The notes: generated by a model from the sequence alone, not told the origin. A stretch of DNA of 64,000 nucleotides from Amoeboaphelidium protococcarum (GCA_023515745.1 JALECJ010000002.1:62001-126000), one strand, 5' to 3'; shown: positions 1 through 12,436, counted from the stretch's first letter. Made by a program: numbers and translations.

Positions 1-2
1 AC

Positions 3-560
3 GAGCTGTGTCTGTACACTCATCCTCAATCTCTACTCCCGCTGCTAAAGTTCTTGAAGCTGCACCACGCTTGCTAATTCAAGTAATGTGTCGATGTCGC
101 CGGAGTTGATTATCCCGGACGCAAGTACAGATTTGAGGTGGTGTACAATCTACTGTCTCACAAGTATAATTCTCGCCTACGGGTGAAGACTTACACGGAT
201 GAGAACTCCACGCTGGTGATTCCTAGCTCGTGTGAAGTATATCCTGGTAACAATTGGCACGAGAGAGAAGTGTATGACATGTACGGCATCTTCTTTGAGG
301 GTCATCCGGATTTGAGAAGAATTCTGACTGATTACGGCTTTGAAGGATACCCGTTGCGTAAAGACTTTCCCCTGACTGGGTACACTGAAGTCAGATGGGA
401 TGAAGAGAAGAAGCGCGTCATCACCGAGAAGCTTGAACTGGCTCAGGCGTTCCGTTACTTTGATTATCAGTCGCCGTGGGAGCAGACTGGACAAGGGAAA
501 CCACAGATCCCTGCTGCAAGTAGTGCTTCCGATAAGAAGGATGAGCCTGCCAAAAAGTGA
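3..560 (+). CDS. NDUFS3: NADH:ubiquinone oxidoreductase 30 kDa subunit (NDUFS3/NuoC), 5' partial
   Basis: This is a core peripheral-arm subunit of mitochondrial complex I. The frame is open from the left window edge, so the N-terminus is missing. Family motifs seen: 'FEVVYNLLS', 'RVKTYTDE', '[11 protein letters not shown]', '[15 protein letters not shown]', 'RKDFPLTGY' and the final 'SPWE', followed by a 25-residue polar, lysine-rich tail. Under the standard code the ORF would begin only at 138. The homologous sequence clearly extends upstream through two in-frame TAA codons at 75-77 and 84-86, the first of which falls where animal NDUFS3 has Gln in 'AQFK'. The stop is TGA at 558-560, only 6 bp from the stop of the convergent neighbour. 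It shows the organism has respiratory mitochondria. Confidence 0.95.
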
Positions 561-566
561 ATTGTA

Positions 567-821
567 TCAAAGTGTATCTCTAAATACATACACTATATCT
601 TTTACTGAAAATTGTGTCAACCTTCCCATGCTACTTCCGCTGTAGCTCTTTTACTGTGCCGGTAGTTGTTTACGTGTTTTCTCCCACATGCGTGATCGCT
701 CTTCTGCGGCGTGTCGTTCCTTCACAAGAGCCCGCGCGGTCTCCAACCTAACCTTAATCAAAAGTCGAACAATTCTTTGCACAGTTAAATCGCGCTGAGA
801 ATTGCCAGATAGATTAGCCAT
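567..821 (-). CDS. Small hypothetical protein, 84 aa
   Basis: An open frame runs from ATG at 821 to TGA at 567-569 once TAA is read as Gln (one TAA within it, at 'PAQQKS'). The product is basic and largely helical in appearance, with an Arg/Lys/Glu-rich middle ('RLETARALVKERHAAEERSRMW') and no recognisable family motif. Its start lies 53 bp from the divergent eL34 start, so the two probably share a promoter, and its stop almost touches the NDUFS3 stop. Position and coding look support a real gene, but I do not recognise it. It could also be a longer or spliced product. Confidence 0.5.
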
Positions 822-874
822 TATAATTTCCTAGTTAGTTTAATATAAAAATAAATTCTAAATAAAATATAAAT

Positions 875-1207
875 ATGCGCGTCACTTATAAACGTAGATT
901 GTCTTATAACACTGAGTCTAATAAAATTCGCCAGCTGAAGACTCCTGGTGGCACTCTGACCGTGCAGTATGTGAAGAAGAGATCAAGCGGTGTCAAGTGT
1001 GGAGATTGTGGATGCAAACTGTCCGGTATTCCAGCACTTCGCCCAAGAGAGTACAGCTAGATCTCTAAGCGTCAGAAGAATGTTACTCGTGCATATGGCG
1101 GTTCCAGATGTGCAGACTGTGTGAAGTAGAGAATTCTGCGTGCATTCTTGATTGAGGAACAGAAGATTGTGAAGAAGGTTCTCAAGGCACAAAAGATCAA
1201 GAAGTGA
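875..1207 (+). CDS. RPL34: 60S ribosomal protein eL34
   Basis: A component of the cytosolic large ribosomal subunit. The 110-residue product matches eL34 along its whole length: 'RVTYKRRLSYNT' start, 'KTPGG', 'VKCGDCG', 'LRPREYS', 'RAYGGSRCADCVK', 'AFLIEEQKIVKKVLKAQ'. The four-cysteine zinc-ribbon pattern (CGDC and CADC) is intact, and the 'KTPGG' and 'CGDCG' segments resemble fungal eL34 more than animal. Two in-frame TAG codons (1058-1060 and 1127-1129) interrupt it under the standard code. Reading them as Gln restores full length to TGA at 1205-1207. Single exon; the initiator is the first ATG and gives the usual N-terminus. Confidence 0.96.
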
Positions 1208-1381
1208 TTTCTCTAATAATACATGGAAATAATCTCTTTATATTTTATAATATTCTTTATTGATATTTATCATTGAATTTTATACACTTTTTAATCACTA
1301 TTTACTCTCTTGATCAGCTTTTTTCACATCTGTGCACCATCTTTTTTTTACTACAAAATTTTTGGTGGATAATTAGACGTG

Positions 1382-2000
1382 ATGATATTCTGGATCAGTA
1401 AAAGATTGCTGAGTACGTAGTAGGAATCGGGCTCTATTATTCATAAGGTGCCTTCAATGGTGCATAGACACGCGTCGCATCCACACACGCTGGTCAGTAG
1501 ATTCGCGGCTACACTGACAAAGACGGGTGATAAGAGATCGCTGGTGGAGAGGAGCGTCGCTGACTCTCTTCAATTATTACGCAGCAAGACTAATAATGAT
1601 CCTGTGAAATTATTCGAGAAAGCTATTGAGATGCTCTCCCCCGTGGTGGAATGTGGATCTTACAAACGTGGTGCTAAATTAGTTCGAGTGCCTCTCCCCA
1701 TCACTGAATATCGTAGTCAGTCTTACGCGTTCCGGTAAGTTTTTGATTAAATTGAGATAGCTCCGATGATGATTATCATGTTTTGCATATGGCTAATGTA
1801 TCTAGTGTAGATGGCTAAAAAAGTCACTGAGTAAGAAGAAACGACCATTTATTCCATTGGAGGAGAGGATATGCTCAGAGATATTGGCGATTCTGGAGGG
1901 GAAAAGTCCGCTGCTGTAACGCAAGGTGGAAATGCACCGGGAGGCTTTGAATAACCGTGCATTTGCTCATCTTCGCTGGGCTGTTGGATACAGAATGTGA
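1382..2000 (+). CDS. MRPS7: Mitochondrial small-subunit ribosomal protein uS7m
   Basis: Spliced CDS join(1382..1734,1811..2000), 180 aa. The start at 1382 gives a basic, hydroxylated leader with 'RLLSTQQ', typical of a mitochondrial presequence; its two Gln are TAG TAG. uS7 signatures follow: 'VERSVADSLQLL', 'LFEKAIEMLSPVVE', 'LVRVPLPITEYRSQ', 'RWLKKSL', ending 'HLRWAVGYRM'. The 76-bp intron has GTAAGT at its donor and TAG at its acceptor, and joins CG|A TGG to recreate the conserved 'RWL'. Stop is TGA at 1998-2000. It acts in the mitochondrial 30S-like subunit head. The leader and the choice of start are inference; the family assignment is firm. Confidence 0.88.
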
Positions 2001-2362
2001 ATGGGACTGTTTAATCTATAGATAGAACATGACGCCGACGCTCTTGTGCATTATTATTTTTTTTATTTAATCATGTGGTTCAACGCGGATCTTGGAAGAG
2101 ATAGATTTACTCACGGCTTATTTAGTCTCGACCGTTTCAGCAAAAATTCATCACCCAGAGCGTTCCCTTTAGCTGCGAGGAGTGTAGTAAAGCAAGAGTC
2201 AGTAAGAGGGCGACAAGTTGTTATCGTTTCTTCTCTCTCATTTTCGTTTCACCGCGCGCGCGTTTTGTTTCCGTGATAAACCTCTCCTGGTCATTAGATT
2301 GCGTATTTGGTGTTTGAAGCAGTTATATTAGCCAACTAATTACTGCTCACAAGCGTATAAAA
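2001..2362. other. Intergenic/promoter region upstream of RPA2
   Basis: No coding similarity seen on either strand. It holds mixed-composition DNA with a GCGCGCG run near 2255 and AT-rich sequence near the downstream start. It presumably contains the RPA2 promoter. Confidence 0.5.
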
Positions 2363-3342
2363 ATGACTACTGGACGTAAGTATATAATATTATGTAGAAT
2401 TTTACCCTTGATATATACCTTTAGCGTTGTGTAGCGTTCGGTAATAACAATATGAATCAATTTGCCTCTCCCAGTAACAACTACCAGGGAGGGAACGGCG
2501 GATTTTTGAGTCAAGGCAACAACTATGACTCTCCTTCAGTGTAGGCCAACGCTGGGCAAAAGAGGGCGCAACAGTCACTGAGACCGGTCACTATTCTGTA
2601 AATTATGGACACGGCGTACAGTGCTAATCCAGAGTCTCCGCTGGAATTGGACGGTCGTGAGTTGAGCGTGGTGTCACTGGTCGGCTGTGTGAGGAAGGCA
2701 CAGGAAGCCACTGCTAGCATTTAGTACACCATTGAGGATGGAACTGGTTCGGCTGAAGTTCGTCTGTATGACAACAAGGCTAATGAAGCATTGCTAGGTG
2801 TGAGAGAGATTCTGCCTGAGAACACGTACGTCTATGTGATGGGCAGTGTCCGTATGGTAAATGGTAAACGTCTGGTGAATGCAATGAAGATTCAGCCTAT
2901 AGTTGATCATAATCAGATCATCTGTCATTACCTTGAGGCTATTGCAACTCATTTAAAGATAACTCGCGGTCAACCTATGGGTGGTATTGGAGGTTAGTAG
3001 CCATTGTAGTTTAACAATGCTGGTGCTGTTGGCAATCCTTATTCCGCTCCTTAATAATCATCTGTGAACTAAAACTCTACTTACAGCAACAGTAACAATA
3101 ATAATTAAAATGGTGGTGGCAGTTTCAATGACGGATTGACTCCTACTCAGCGCAAGATTATTGAAATTGTTCGTGGTTAAACGTCAGCTGGTGACAAGGG
3201 TGTCCACATTAATCAGATTGGTGCTCTACTCACTCGGCAAAATGTGAATAATGTGGACATCACTCGTGAAATTGAGACTATGGTTCAAGATGGTCACCTC
3301 TACTCCACCATTGATGATTTTCATGTTCAATGGACTGGATGA
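2363..3342 (+). CDS. RPA2: Replication protein A 32 kDa subunit
   Basis: The middle subunit of the single-stranded-DNA-binding RPA heterotrimer used in replication and repair. Spliced CDS join(2363..2375,2435..3342), about 306 aa. A tiny first exon encodes MTTG plus one base, then a 59-bp intron (GTAAGT...TAG). The N-terminal tail is rich in Asn, Gln, Gly and Ser, as in family members where it is phosphorylated. The OB-fold follows ('LSVVSLVGCVRKAQE', 'TIEDGTGSAEVRLYD', 'NTYVYVMGSVR', 'HYLEAIATHL'), then an Asn/Gln-rich linker and a C-terminal winged helix ('GDKGVHINQIGALL', 'MVQDGHLYSTIDD'). Several TAA/TAG codons are read as Gln, including one at 'ASIQYTIED'. Stop TGA at 3340-3342. Confidence 0.9.
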
Positions 3343-3466
3343 TGATCAAATGTTCAAGCGAGTAGGTAATTGCTATAGTATGTATGATTCAATTGAAAGA
3401 TGCGTGTGTGTTATATAAAACTTACTATCATTAGTCACAAAGTTTACGCAGTTATCAATAGTAACT

Positions 3467-5321
3467 TCAACGACCTTCTAGATCATCTGCATCCATTGCA
3501 GGACCAGATGGTTGACCTGAGGACTGCTCCTTCTTATTCTTACTAATACCAGACACAATGTCATCAACACGGAGCAGCATACAAGCCGACTCTATAGCAG
3601 TCTTGAAAGTCTGCACCTTGACAGAGTACGGCTCCCATACACCATACTCCTTCATATCTGCAATGACACCCTGCTCACCGTTAATCCCCCAGGTGTGAGC
3701 GCCAGCCATGTGCTTGGCTCTCAGCGCGGCCAGAACTCTGACGCTATTACCACCACAATTCTGGACCAACGTGCGCGGAATCACTTCAAAAGCCTCAGCA
3801 ACAGAACGGTATGGCCACTGCTCCACACCTTCCACCATAGACTTGGCCTTCTCTGACAAGCGAGTAGCAATAGCCATCTCAGTCGCACCTGCACCAGGAC
3901 ACAGACGAGGATTAAAGAAGATATTGCGCGCAACACACATGGCATCCATCAAATTTCTCTCCACTTCGTTCAGAATGTCTTTGCTGGCACCACGCAGCAG
4001 AACGGTACAAGCCTTTGGGTTCTTACACTGGACCAGGAAGGTGAAGTACTCATCGCCAATCTTCTCAATCTTGAAGAGTCCGCACTATGTGCCAACATCG
4101 GATTCTTTCAAATCATCTACACGGTTAACAATGGTGGCACCAACAGCTCGCGCGATTCTGTTATTATCGGTCTTGCGAACACGGCGGATTGCGGTGATGT
4201 TGGCCTTGACCAGGTAATGCTGTGCCAGATCGGATACGCCCTTCTCGGTGAACACCAAATCTGGCTTGAGAGCGATAATCTTGTCACACATCTCCTTAAT
4301 CTGCTCCTCTTCAATCTCCAAGATACGGTTCCAGTGCTCCTCCTTACTCACCTCCAAATTAGTCTAACTCTCACCCTTCTTGTACTCGAGCGGGCAATCA
4401 AGTAGGATGATGCGAGGATTCTCAATGTACCGGCGCATCCTTGGATGAGTGACATCCTTGTTCAGCATAACACCATCCAGCACGCAAGACTATTCAATCT
4501 CTCCGCCGGGAACCTTCTCCACACGAGCATATCTCTTGATGTCAATCTCCTTCTTTGTGGCAGTGACATCGACAGAAACACATTTGACAGCATCCAGTGC
4601 CAGTTTGCACATCAAATCACTCCAGCGACTGACAAACTTTGTACCAATAGTGGTCTTTACCAGCTGAAGTAACTGATCTTGATTCTTGACATCAATGGGA
4701 ATAGAGATTTCATCCAACACTGCGCGCAAGTCTTAGAGCGCACGGTTAAAGGCACCAATAATGACAATAGGATGGATTTTCCTCTCCAAATGTGGAAGAG
4801 CACTGACCAACACTTCACCAGCTACACGGATTGAATAGATAAAGTTAAACAAACACAATGGTCAATACATCAATAACAAGCCGGTTTAAACTTACCAAGA
4901 ATAATGACTGACGTGGTACCATCTCCAACCTCTTCATCCTGCGTACGGCTGAGTTCAATCATGGACTTGGCAGCTGGATGTTGCACTTCAATCTCCCTCA
5001 GGATGGCGTTTCCATCATTAGTCAACACGATGCCGCCCATTGGATCCAACAGCATCTTCAACATGGCGCGTGGACCCAGCGAAGTGCGAATAACATCCGC
5101 GACTGCCTACATAATGTTCATAATACAACCATAAATCTACTGACAATGTCCGCATGAGACTCACCTTGGCAGCACTAATATTAGATAGTTGAGCTTTGTG
5201 ACCGTGTTCGCGCTCAGTATTCTAGTCTACACACATATTGAGATCGCGCGCGTCAAGATATGAATACTCCAACTGGAATTAAGTACTTACTAATAACAAT
5301 AACGGGCTAAGCTTGCTGCAT
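3467..5321 (-). CDS. CCT3: T-complex protein 1 subunit gamma (CCT3)
   Basis: A subunit of the cytosolic chaperonin TRiC/CCT, which folds actin, tubulin and WD40 proteins. Spliced CDS complement(join(3467..4821,4896..5106,5165..5226,5291..5321)), 552 aa, the normal family length. Diagnostic motifs: '[16 protein letters not shown]', '[13 protein letters not shown]' (ATP binding), '[15 protein letters not shown]', 'EYKKGES', '[18 protein letters not shown]', 'LLRGASKD', '[14 protein letters not shown]'. Three introns of 64, 58 and 74 bp all carry GTAAG or GTGAG donors and TAG acceptors. In the N-terminus a TAG (plus 5222-5224) encodes the Gln of 'NQNTERE', where human CCT3 has 'SQNTKRE'. Stop TGA is at 3467-3469. 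Confidence 0.96.
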
Positions 5322-5612
5322 TTCTGTTACTTTATATTTAAATAATTAGAACTATGACTTGAGCAAATTTAATGAGCCTTGAAAACACTGATAGTTACAA
5401 TCCACAAAAGAACGCGTGCGCTTAAAATGAAGAGACGAGCGACGGTCAGAGATTGAGAAAAGCCTTCTGTTCGTTACATTGTCATCATTATAACATTCAA
5501 GTAGATCATTATACAGTAACTGAGTGCATTATAAAACTTGCTGTTATCCGCTGTATTAGTAGATAACATAAAATCAAGAGCGACTCAGTTTCATAGATTG
5601 AATAATTCAATT

Positions 5613-7328
5613 TCATTTATTCATCACAGATAAAGCCTGAACTTTGCGTGAGAGTTCCATAACAGTAGTCTTCATCTAATCAATGGAATTATCTTCGCGG
5701 AATAGCAATGACACAGATTACGATAACCCCACACGATTATTAGTGCTACGATGATTATCCGCCTATCTATTGCTATCTTTATTAACATTGTCGGAAGAGG
5801 CATTGATGGCAGATTAAATCCTATCCATCTATCTTTATAGATTCTTAACCACAGGTTGGAGAGCATACACATTCCTAATCCATTCCATCTCTTGGCGCGA
5901 TAAGTAATTTTACGGGAAGAGTTCTTTCAACAATGACAACATAACACCTGATCTCTTGTTCAGACGCTTCTAGTTCTCCACAAGAAATTAAAACCTCTAC
6001 ACTGCACTCTGATCAATTCCACTCATCGACAAAGTCTTCAATTATAGCAATTTAGCTTCAGACTATTCCATCAAATGTCGCATATCATCAGACTACTCGC
6101 TCATGTACTAGCATCCTCTCTACAACATTTCAATATCATCAAGAACTTTATTGCTACTACTGACAAACTCATCATGGATTTACACTGTGACATTGTCCGG
6201 GAATTAAGTATCTTATTTCAACTTTGTCTACACTGCAGATGTAAGCTTTAATTAGTCCAGCAGCTTATGATCAATTGAAGATGATGCGCTTGATTGTTAT
6301 GGAATAGATTTAACTTTCTACTACACAGACTAATTCTGACTACTAGAAGACTGTAGATGAAGCCTGACTTGAATCAGTTAATTCTGACTACCATCTTAAT
6401 TGCCTAATTATTAATAAATCAAATGAAATAATCCAAGATCATCTTTGACTATTTAACATGCCTCCAAATTACTAATAGAGCAATCCATAACATACGCGAT
6501 ATCCTTGATAATATCAAGGTCAACATCAAGATTGGAGTCTGATTGAATTCGTTAAAGCCACTACTTTAGAGACTACACATCTACAGACAGCTGATAGAGA
6601 CCTTCTGTGCTAATAATGAATATTAAATCTTCTGTAACACTGACGATTTTATACTGCGACAGCACTGGTAAATGTACAGAAGCGATTACTATAGTGCTGA
6701 TAGAACCGGCATCCCACAAACCAACGTGAAGTCGACCATCAGACTGTCCCATCAGTACAATGACCATATCCCCAAATGATTCATCACATATGAGTAAAGT
6801 ATTAAAGGTCTAAATATCACCAACAATATCATCGGGTATAATACAAACTCTTTCCACCGAACTGTCATCAGAATTAGCACAAAAGACCAAACCATCACAA
6901 GATGCAACTAGAACGCTATTAGAGCTACCACAGTTCTGAATAAAGTCATAGTCCAAGCAGCTAATTACATTCTTTTACTCTATACGCAATTCCCCGATAA
7001 CTTGACCTGAATCGCAATTTATTAGAGTTATAATTCCATCCTGGGATAGAGCAAACAATTATCCATCGCGTTCAACAACATTAACCACTCCGCTGACATT
7101 TAACCGTTTGCACTTATGAGCATTGACCATATTAACATTCCAGTGCATAAGAAGTTCTTGATCATTCCATACAACAGTACAAGAGGGCAAATTCATAATT
7201 CTATACTCATCAGATACTAATTCAGCATTGAATTCACAATAATCCACAGTCAAATCCAACTGTTTACATGCAACTTGACCATCAGATTATGGATAATATA
7301 ATCTATCTTTATCACCAACACAAAACAT
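5613..7328 (-). CDS. Beta-propeller plus coiled-coil protein, candidate nucleoporin Nup82/Nup88
   Basis: A single exon of 571 codons with no in-frame TGA but dozens of TAA/TAG, so it is invisible under the standard code. The first ~260 residues show repeated short beta-strand and 'W/F-D-G/S' loop patterns resembling a WD-type propeller ('QSDGRLHVGLWDAG', 'ASCDGLVFC'). The rest is rich in Gln/Ser and then long heptad-like helices ('MLSLLKELFPQNY', 'LQPVVKNLQRQMDRIQ', 'MKTTVMELSRKVQAL'). This layout fits Nup88/Nup82, but no signature motif proves it. Other propeller/coiled-coil proteins are possible. Stop TGA is at 5613-5615. Confidence 0.55.
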
Positions 7329-7629
7329 TCTTCAATAATAGTTAGAGAAAGACACAGTAATATTCAGCAATATGTTATAGATAGGATATAATTGAAGTGA
7401 TGATAGTAAGAGCGGCGATCTAAAGCAGGACGGTGGAAGAGAAAAAGAAAGAGAGCGCGACGCTTTCGTCTTTGAAGTCCCGCTTGCTCCTTATATGTTC
7501 ATGTCACAACATTACGCGTTCCTCCTCAATAAGCTAACACTGAAAGTAGATTATTAAGCGAGGTATAATTATCGCTAATACCATAAGAATATAATTGAAA
7601 AAATTTTAACTAAATTAAAGAGAAATGAA
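7329..7629. other. Intergenic spacer between the Nup-like gene start and the ATM1 stop
   Basis: No coding similarity recognised. A purine-rich stretch near 7436-7462 is followed by mixed sequence; this is presumably the promoter of the minus-strand gene that starts at 7328. Confidence 0.4.
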
Positions 7630-9645
7630 TCATTTATTGGTCGCTCTGGGGAGAACTTCACTGAACTCGTGCTGTTACATCCGCCACATGTCAGCATATG
7701 TACCATTCTATGACAGTAACTGTTGATGACTTCCCTGCTCAATAATTTATCCTTATCGATCATCTGTGCCCATCACTATAATCTTATCGCAGTTCATTAT
7801 GGTGCTGAGACGGTGAGCGATCAGAATCGAACACTTGCCTTGGGAGCGGCGAAGATTACCCGTCAACTTCTCCATGATCAACTACTCTGTCCTGACATCC
7901 AAAGAAGAAGTTGGTTCATCAAACAGGCAAATGGGAGCGTCTTTGAGAACAAATCTGGCTAGAGCGACGCGCTACTTCTCACCTCCACTCAGTTTAAGTC
8001 CCCGCTCGCCTACCTGCGTCTGATACTACTGGGGGAATTTGGCCACAATTTCATCCAGTTACACTTGACGCGCAGCTTCTATCACTTCGTCTTTGGTCGC
8101 GTCCAACTTGCCGTACGATATATTGTGGTAGATGGTATCATTGAATAGAACAGTATCTTGAGGTACTACGGTCATTAGATTCCTGAGCGATTGTAATTGA
8201 TAATCAGGTAAAGGCCGTCCATTCAATCTAATCTACCCTTGAGATGGATCATAAAAGCGGAAAAGCAGCCGTAATAGTGTACTTTTACCACATCCACTTC
8301 GTCCAACTACTCCCAGACTCTAGCCTTTATGTAACTGGAAAGATAACCCTCGTACCATGGGCCGATCACTTGAATAACTAAAGTGAACATTGTCAAATTC
8401 AATTAGAGCGGTATCTGATTTAGCGCCTTATAACAACAACTATTGCGCTGATATAGCGATAGCATCCTATTTGTCGTGTATTTATGGAACCTGTTTCTAC
8501 AGTGAAAAGAGTGAGTTCATATCAATCAAGCTCTACTTCAACTCCCTATATACAGTTCCCAAAAAGTTCAAGGGCATACTCAATTGGAACACCAAGCCGT
8601 TTATCATTACTAAATCTCCCACAGTCAGAGAGCCTTCAATCAACTACTGACTGGCCATCCACATCATGGCAGTTAACGTGACACTAAATATCGCGTTCTG
8701 ACCAACGTTGAGTAGGGCGAGAGAAGCGGCAGTCTTCAGTGAGGCTTGCTCGTACTTTTACAACTACCGGTCATATCGATCCACTTCATATTGTTCATTG
8801 TTGAAATACTTTACAGCTTCGAAATTTACCAGAGTATCTACGGCTTTACTCGCTGCAGCATTATCAGCCTTGTTCATATCACGCCTAAATTTTGTACGCC
8901 ATGAAGTGATACCAAACGTGAATCCAGTGTATGCAGCCATGGTGGCGACTGTCAGTGCAGCAAAAGAAGGTCCATACTGATAGGCAAGTATACTAGACAC
9001 CATGGTAATCTCTAACGCAGTGGGAGCGATATGGAAGACAATACTACTCAGCAAGAAGCTGATTCCTTTGGTTCCTCTATCGATAGCCCTACTGAGACCA
9101 CCAGTTTAACGGGACAAGTGCCAACTAAGATCCAAATTCAAGAGATGATAAAATACCTGACGTGATACTTTTCTAATCGCAGACTGAGCCACATTGGCAA
9201 ATACGACATTACGGAACTCTGAAAACAGACTTGCACCTAATCTAGCGGCACCATATCCAATAAGCAGAGCACCCGCAGCATTCATAACGGATGAACCGGA
9301 CGCCTCTATAAGGGGAACGTTGAGTTGATCTATAATATCTTTGAATAGCATAGGCACCTGCACATTGAGTAATTTACCGGCGATCAGCAGCGACAGAGAC
9401 CCGACAACTCTCACCTTGGTTGATCTATCATCTTTTGGCCAGATATAAGTTCCAAGGCTTTTAATTATTTTTAGATCATTATTTGATTCGTCATCACCTA
9501 TAGATTTATCGCGTTATTGTGATTACGCTCCGTTAGAGGCAAAACGGCATTGCACAACTCTAAAAGGTTTCCTGTTTAAATTATACCGCCTGGTAATAGT
9601 ACCGCTATATTGCGACTAAAACAATCTACTCTATCGCAAAAGCAT
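7630..9645 (-). CDS. ATM1: Mitochondrial ABC transporter Atm1/ABCB7
   Basis: The inner-membrane half-transporter that exports a glutathione/sulfur compound needed for cytosolic Fe-S assembly. 671 aa, single exon. The N-terminus is a strong presequence (Arg/Ser/Gln-rich, no acidic residues for ~45 residues). Family motifs follow: 'GTYIWPKDD', '[20 protein letters not shown]', '[11 protein letters not shown]'. The nucleotide-binding domain has Walker A 'GRSGCGKS' (448-455), signature 'LSGGEKQR' (552-559), Walker B '[12 protein letters not shown]' (D576, E577) and the H-loop 'LIAHRLST'. The Gln of 'SRQTGG' is TAA (plus 9106-9108), one of the cleanest proofs of the code. Stop TGA is at 7630-7632. 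Confidence 0.96.
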
Positions 9646-9769
9646 TAGTATTGAGTCTAATAAAAAAGATTTGCTGGTAATCTAAATTTCTGATTAGAAA
9701 ACAAAAAATAAAACAACATCGATCAAAAAGGCGAGCAGTTGACGTGATTTTAACTCAAAACGATCATTA

Positions 9770-12436
9770 TCACTAATCTTGAGGTCTCGATTGAGGCTGT
9801 GGAGGAGTAGTAACATTGCCAAATAATCTACTTAGGAGCGTGTTAGAACGTACTCGCTTAGAGCTGGGTGTAAGTGGATAAGGATTATTTTTGTTATTGA
9901 GCAATCGCTGCTTTGACGTTGGTGACTTTGGACTACTAACATCTGACAACTGCTGATCTTCCACCCGCGATTAAGATTATTATTGGCTTTGGGATGACGA
10001 AGAATTTAAACTAGCAGTTGAGATTGTCAGTCGCGGCAACGATTGAGACTTTTGGGATAGACTAAATGGAGCAGGACTTATCAAGGAGTTTTACAATGAT
10101 TGAGGATCCAGATTAGTGCTGACCTGCAACTATTTAACCGAGCTTATGCGCGTCATTGTTGGAGTACGCGGACGTCCTGCAGCAATTATGGGGAACTGTT
10201 TTGTAGGGGATATATCCACCACTGGTGTCTTAGGCGGTAATGAAGATCTATTCAGAGGAACACTGTCTGCAGGTGACATGATTTCTGTCAGTTCGAATTC
10301 CGAATTAGCATTTCCAATTCTCTGGTACTTTAGCGATGGCAATTACAACAATAGACTAGGATTCCTACCTTTCTATGGTACATTAGTCCTCTTATACCTT
10401 CGCCGAATGATGAATGTATACAGTAATGCACCGACTAGTGCTATTGACACAATGGTGCCTATTGCTATGCCAGCGATAAAGATGCGCTAATTATACTACG
10501 CCTACATTCTATGTATAGTTTCCCATGGGCATTCAACGCGTCCATCTGCATCTATTATCTTATATTCCGACGACTTACAAGCTATTCCACGCACAGTCAA
10601 CTTATAATCTATAAGTTTCCCCGCCTAAATAGCTCCATCCTGTCCCTGTCGGTGATCCTTTATTATTATGGTCCATTTTCCATGCGGACTCTCCCCCCAA
10701 TTGCGAACAGTCATGAATGTCCACTTGCGGATGCCTGTAGTATCATCATCATTCGGCCGTGGCATGGCTAAAATTGAAGATGTTTAACTTGGACTGATCA
10801 ATTCTACAGATAGTTAACCTCGCTGAGGATGCTCAATATCCATAAACAATTGAACATGCTCTATAGACTAAATATTCCCATATCCACTATTATCCATCGT
10901 TAAATCGTCCTATGAGACCGTGATATCAACTTTCACTATTTCTCCCGCTGCAATTGTGATAGAGCCCTGTAGTGCATCTACCATAGATTTTGATAGGAGG
11001 GACTAACTAGGCAGTCGAGGCTGCGCTAATGTGCTGTTTATAAGTAATCCACCCTGCACAGTACCGAATCCATACTTGTGATTAATAAGGTAGCCGGCGC
11101 CATTTTACACCCAGTCTTGATCGGTAGGATCATTCTTGATGGTGGAATTGATTAATGCGTGCTGTACTTCACGCCAACTCAACTCTGGCCTCATCTGAAG
11201 CATAATAGCTATAAGGGACGACACAAAAGGTGCTGCAGCGGATGTTCCAAAATGATCCTTGGTACAGCATGGTGGCTGTTGACAGAGTGCAGATAAGTCC
11301 ACAGTTGGTACATTGATCATGCCATCGCCACTGTATGCTGATATCAACATTGCCGCACATTGCTCACCATAATATGGCCACTTGCCTTGCTGAGTCACCG
11401 CACCGACACTGATAGTATATATAGAATTTGCGTAACCATCATACGTGCAAATGTCATTCTAATTACCTCCATTACCACTAGCAAACACGTATATCGAGCC
11501 TCGACCACTCCGCCCATTGGTGACACCTTCTTCAAAAGCCAACTATCCCAATCTGCCTGGTCCATCGATGGATCGCCCATCATCACTCGGTCCCCAACTA
11601 CTACTATAAATGTGATTTCGCTGGTATTAATAAGTCAGCGCTGCACCTTCGGCAGAATCTGTAGGATCTTCACTAATCAATCTGATACCGGCTACGGTTG
11701 CCCCATAAGATAATCCCACTCCGCATACAGAATTGTTCGGCCTACCAACAATTTATCCTGCACATCTAGTTCCATGATTATCCAGAATTGACTTTGGTGG
11801 CCTCAGTGGAGATCGCGAGTTAAAATCATAGCTTCCAATGGCGTCGTAAGCAGGCGCGATATCAGGATGACTAAACTCCAGGCCATCATCAATTAGAGCG
11901 ATTTGCACCCCGCGTCCGGTGTAATTACGCTACCATAAATCACTGGCACCAAAATCATAAACATTACCACCATCCTGAACTCCGCTATTAAGAAACCATT
12001 AATCAGCATAAAGAGGATCATTAAATGCAGTCGCAGGTAGTAGTGTTTCTCTCTTGACGCGTCGCCTTGGTATTTACTTTTCAAACCACTCCACATGACG
12101 ACTCTGAGTTAGCAACTGCTCAATCATGGTAAGATTGTCATTGTTAGTGAATCGCTATTCATCAAGAGAGTTGTCGGTTTTTGTGTCATCAAATATGAAT
12201 AAACCATCGTGATTACCAATATGGATAGTCTCTGCAGTATTAAAGCCAGCTTCTGTGGCCACTTTGAGAGCTAGAGACTTTGAAACGATCGGCACTCGCG
12301 GTAGATCAATCAGCCACTGGCGAAACAGTTTCTGCGCGATTGATGATTAATGCGACAATTTTACTGCATACTGGACACTCAAACATAGTTGAATTTATAC
12401 CAGCCATAGAAGCTTTATAAGATGTGGTATCTTCAT
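9770..12436 (-). CDS. KEX2: Kexin-like proprotein convertase (Kex2/furin family)
   Basis: A late-Golgi Ca-dependent serine endoprotease that cleaves precursors after dibasic sites. 888 aa, single exon. In order: signal peptide (MKIPHLIKLLWLVQ...), prodomain ending at the autocleavage site RVKR (residues 126-129), and the S8B catalytic domain with triad D183 ('LIDDG'), H221 ('DNHGTRC') and S399 ('FGTSAAAP'). The oxyanion motif 'SGNGGN' and the P domain ('HVQLFMDIEHPQRGQLSVE' to 'YKLTVRGIA') follow. Then comes one transmembrane helix near 652-676 with a stop-transfer 'RRRYKR', and a ~210-residue Ser/Pro/Gln-rich cytosolic tail. In-frame TAA/TAG codons occur throughout, e.g. the Q of 'QWFLNSG'. 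The tail ends Asp-Gln(TAG)-TGA. Confidence 0.95.

Noticed and set aside
3708-4217. Plus-strand 169-codon ORF inside CCT3
   Set aside because: It is the antisense shadow of the strongly conserved CCT3 coding frame and has no family similarity.
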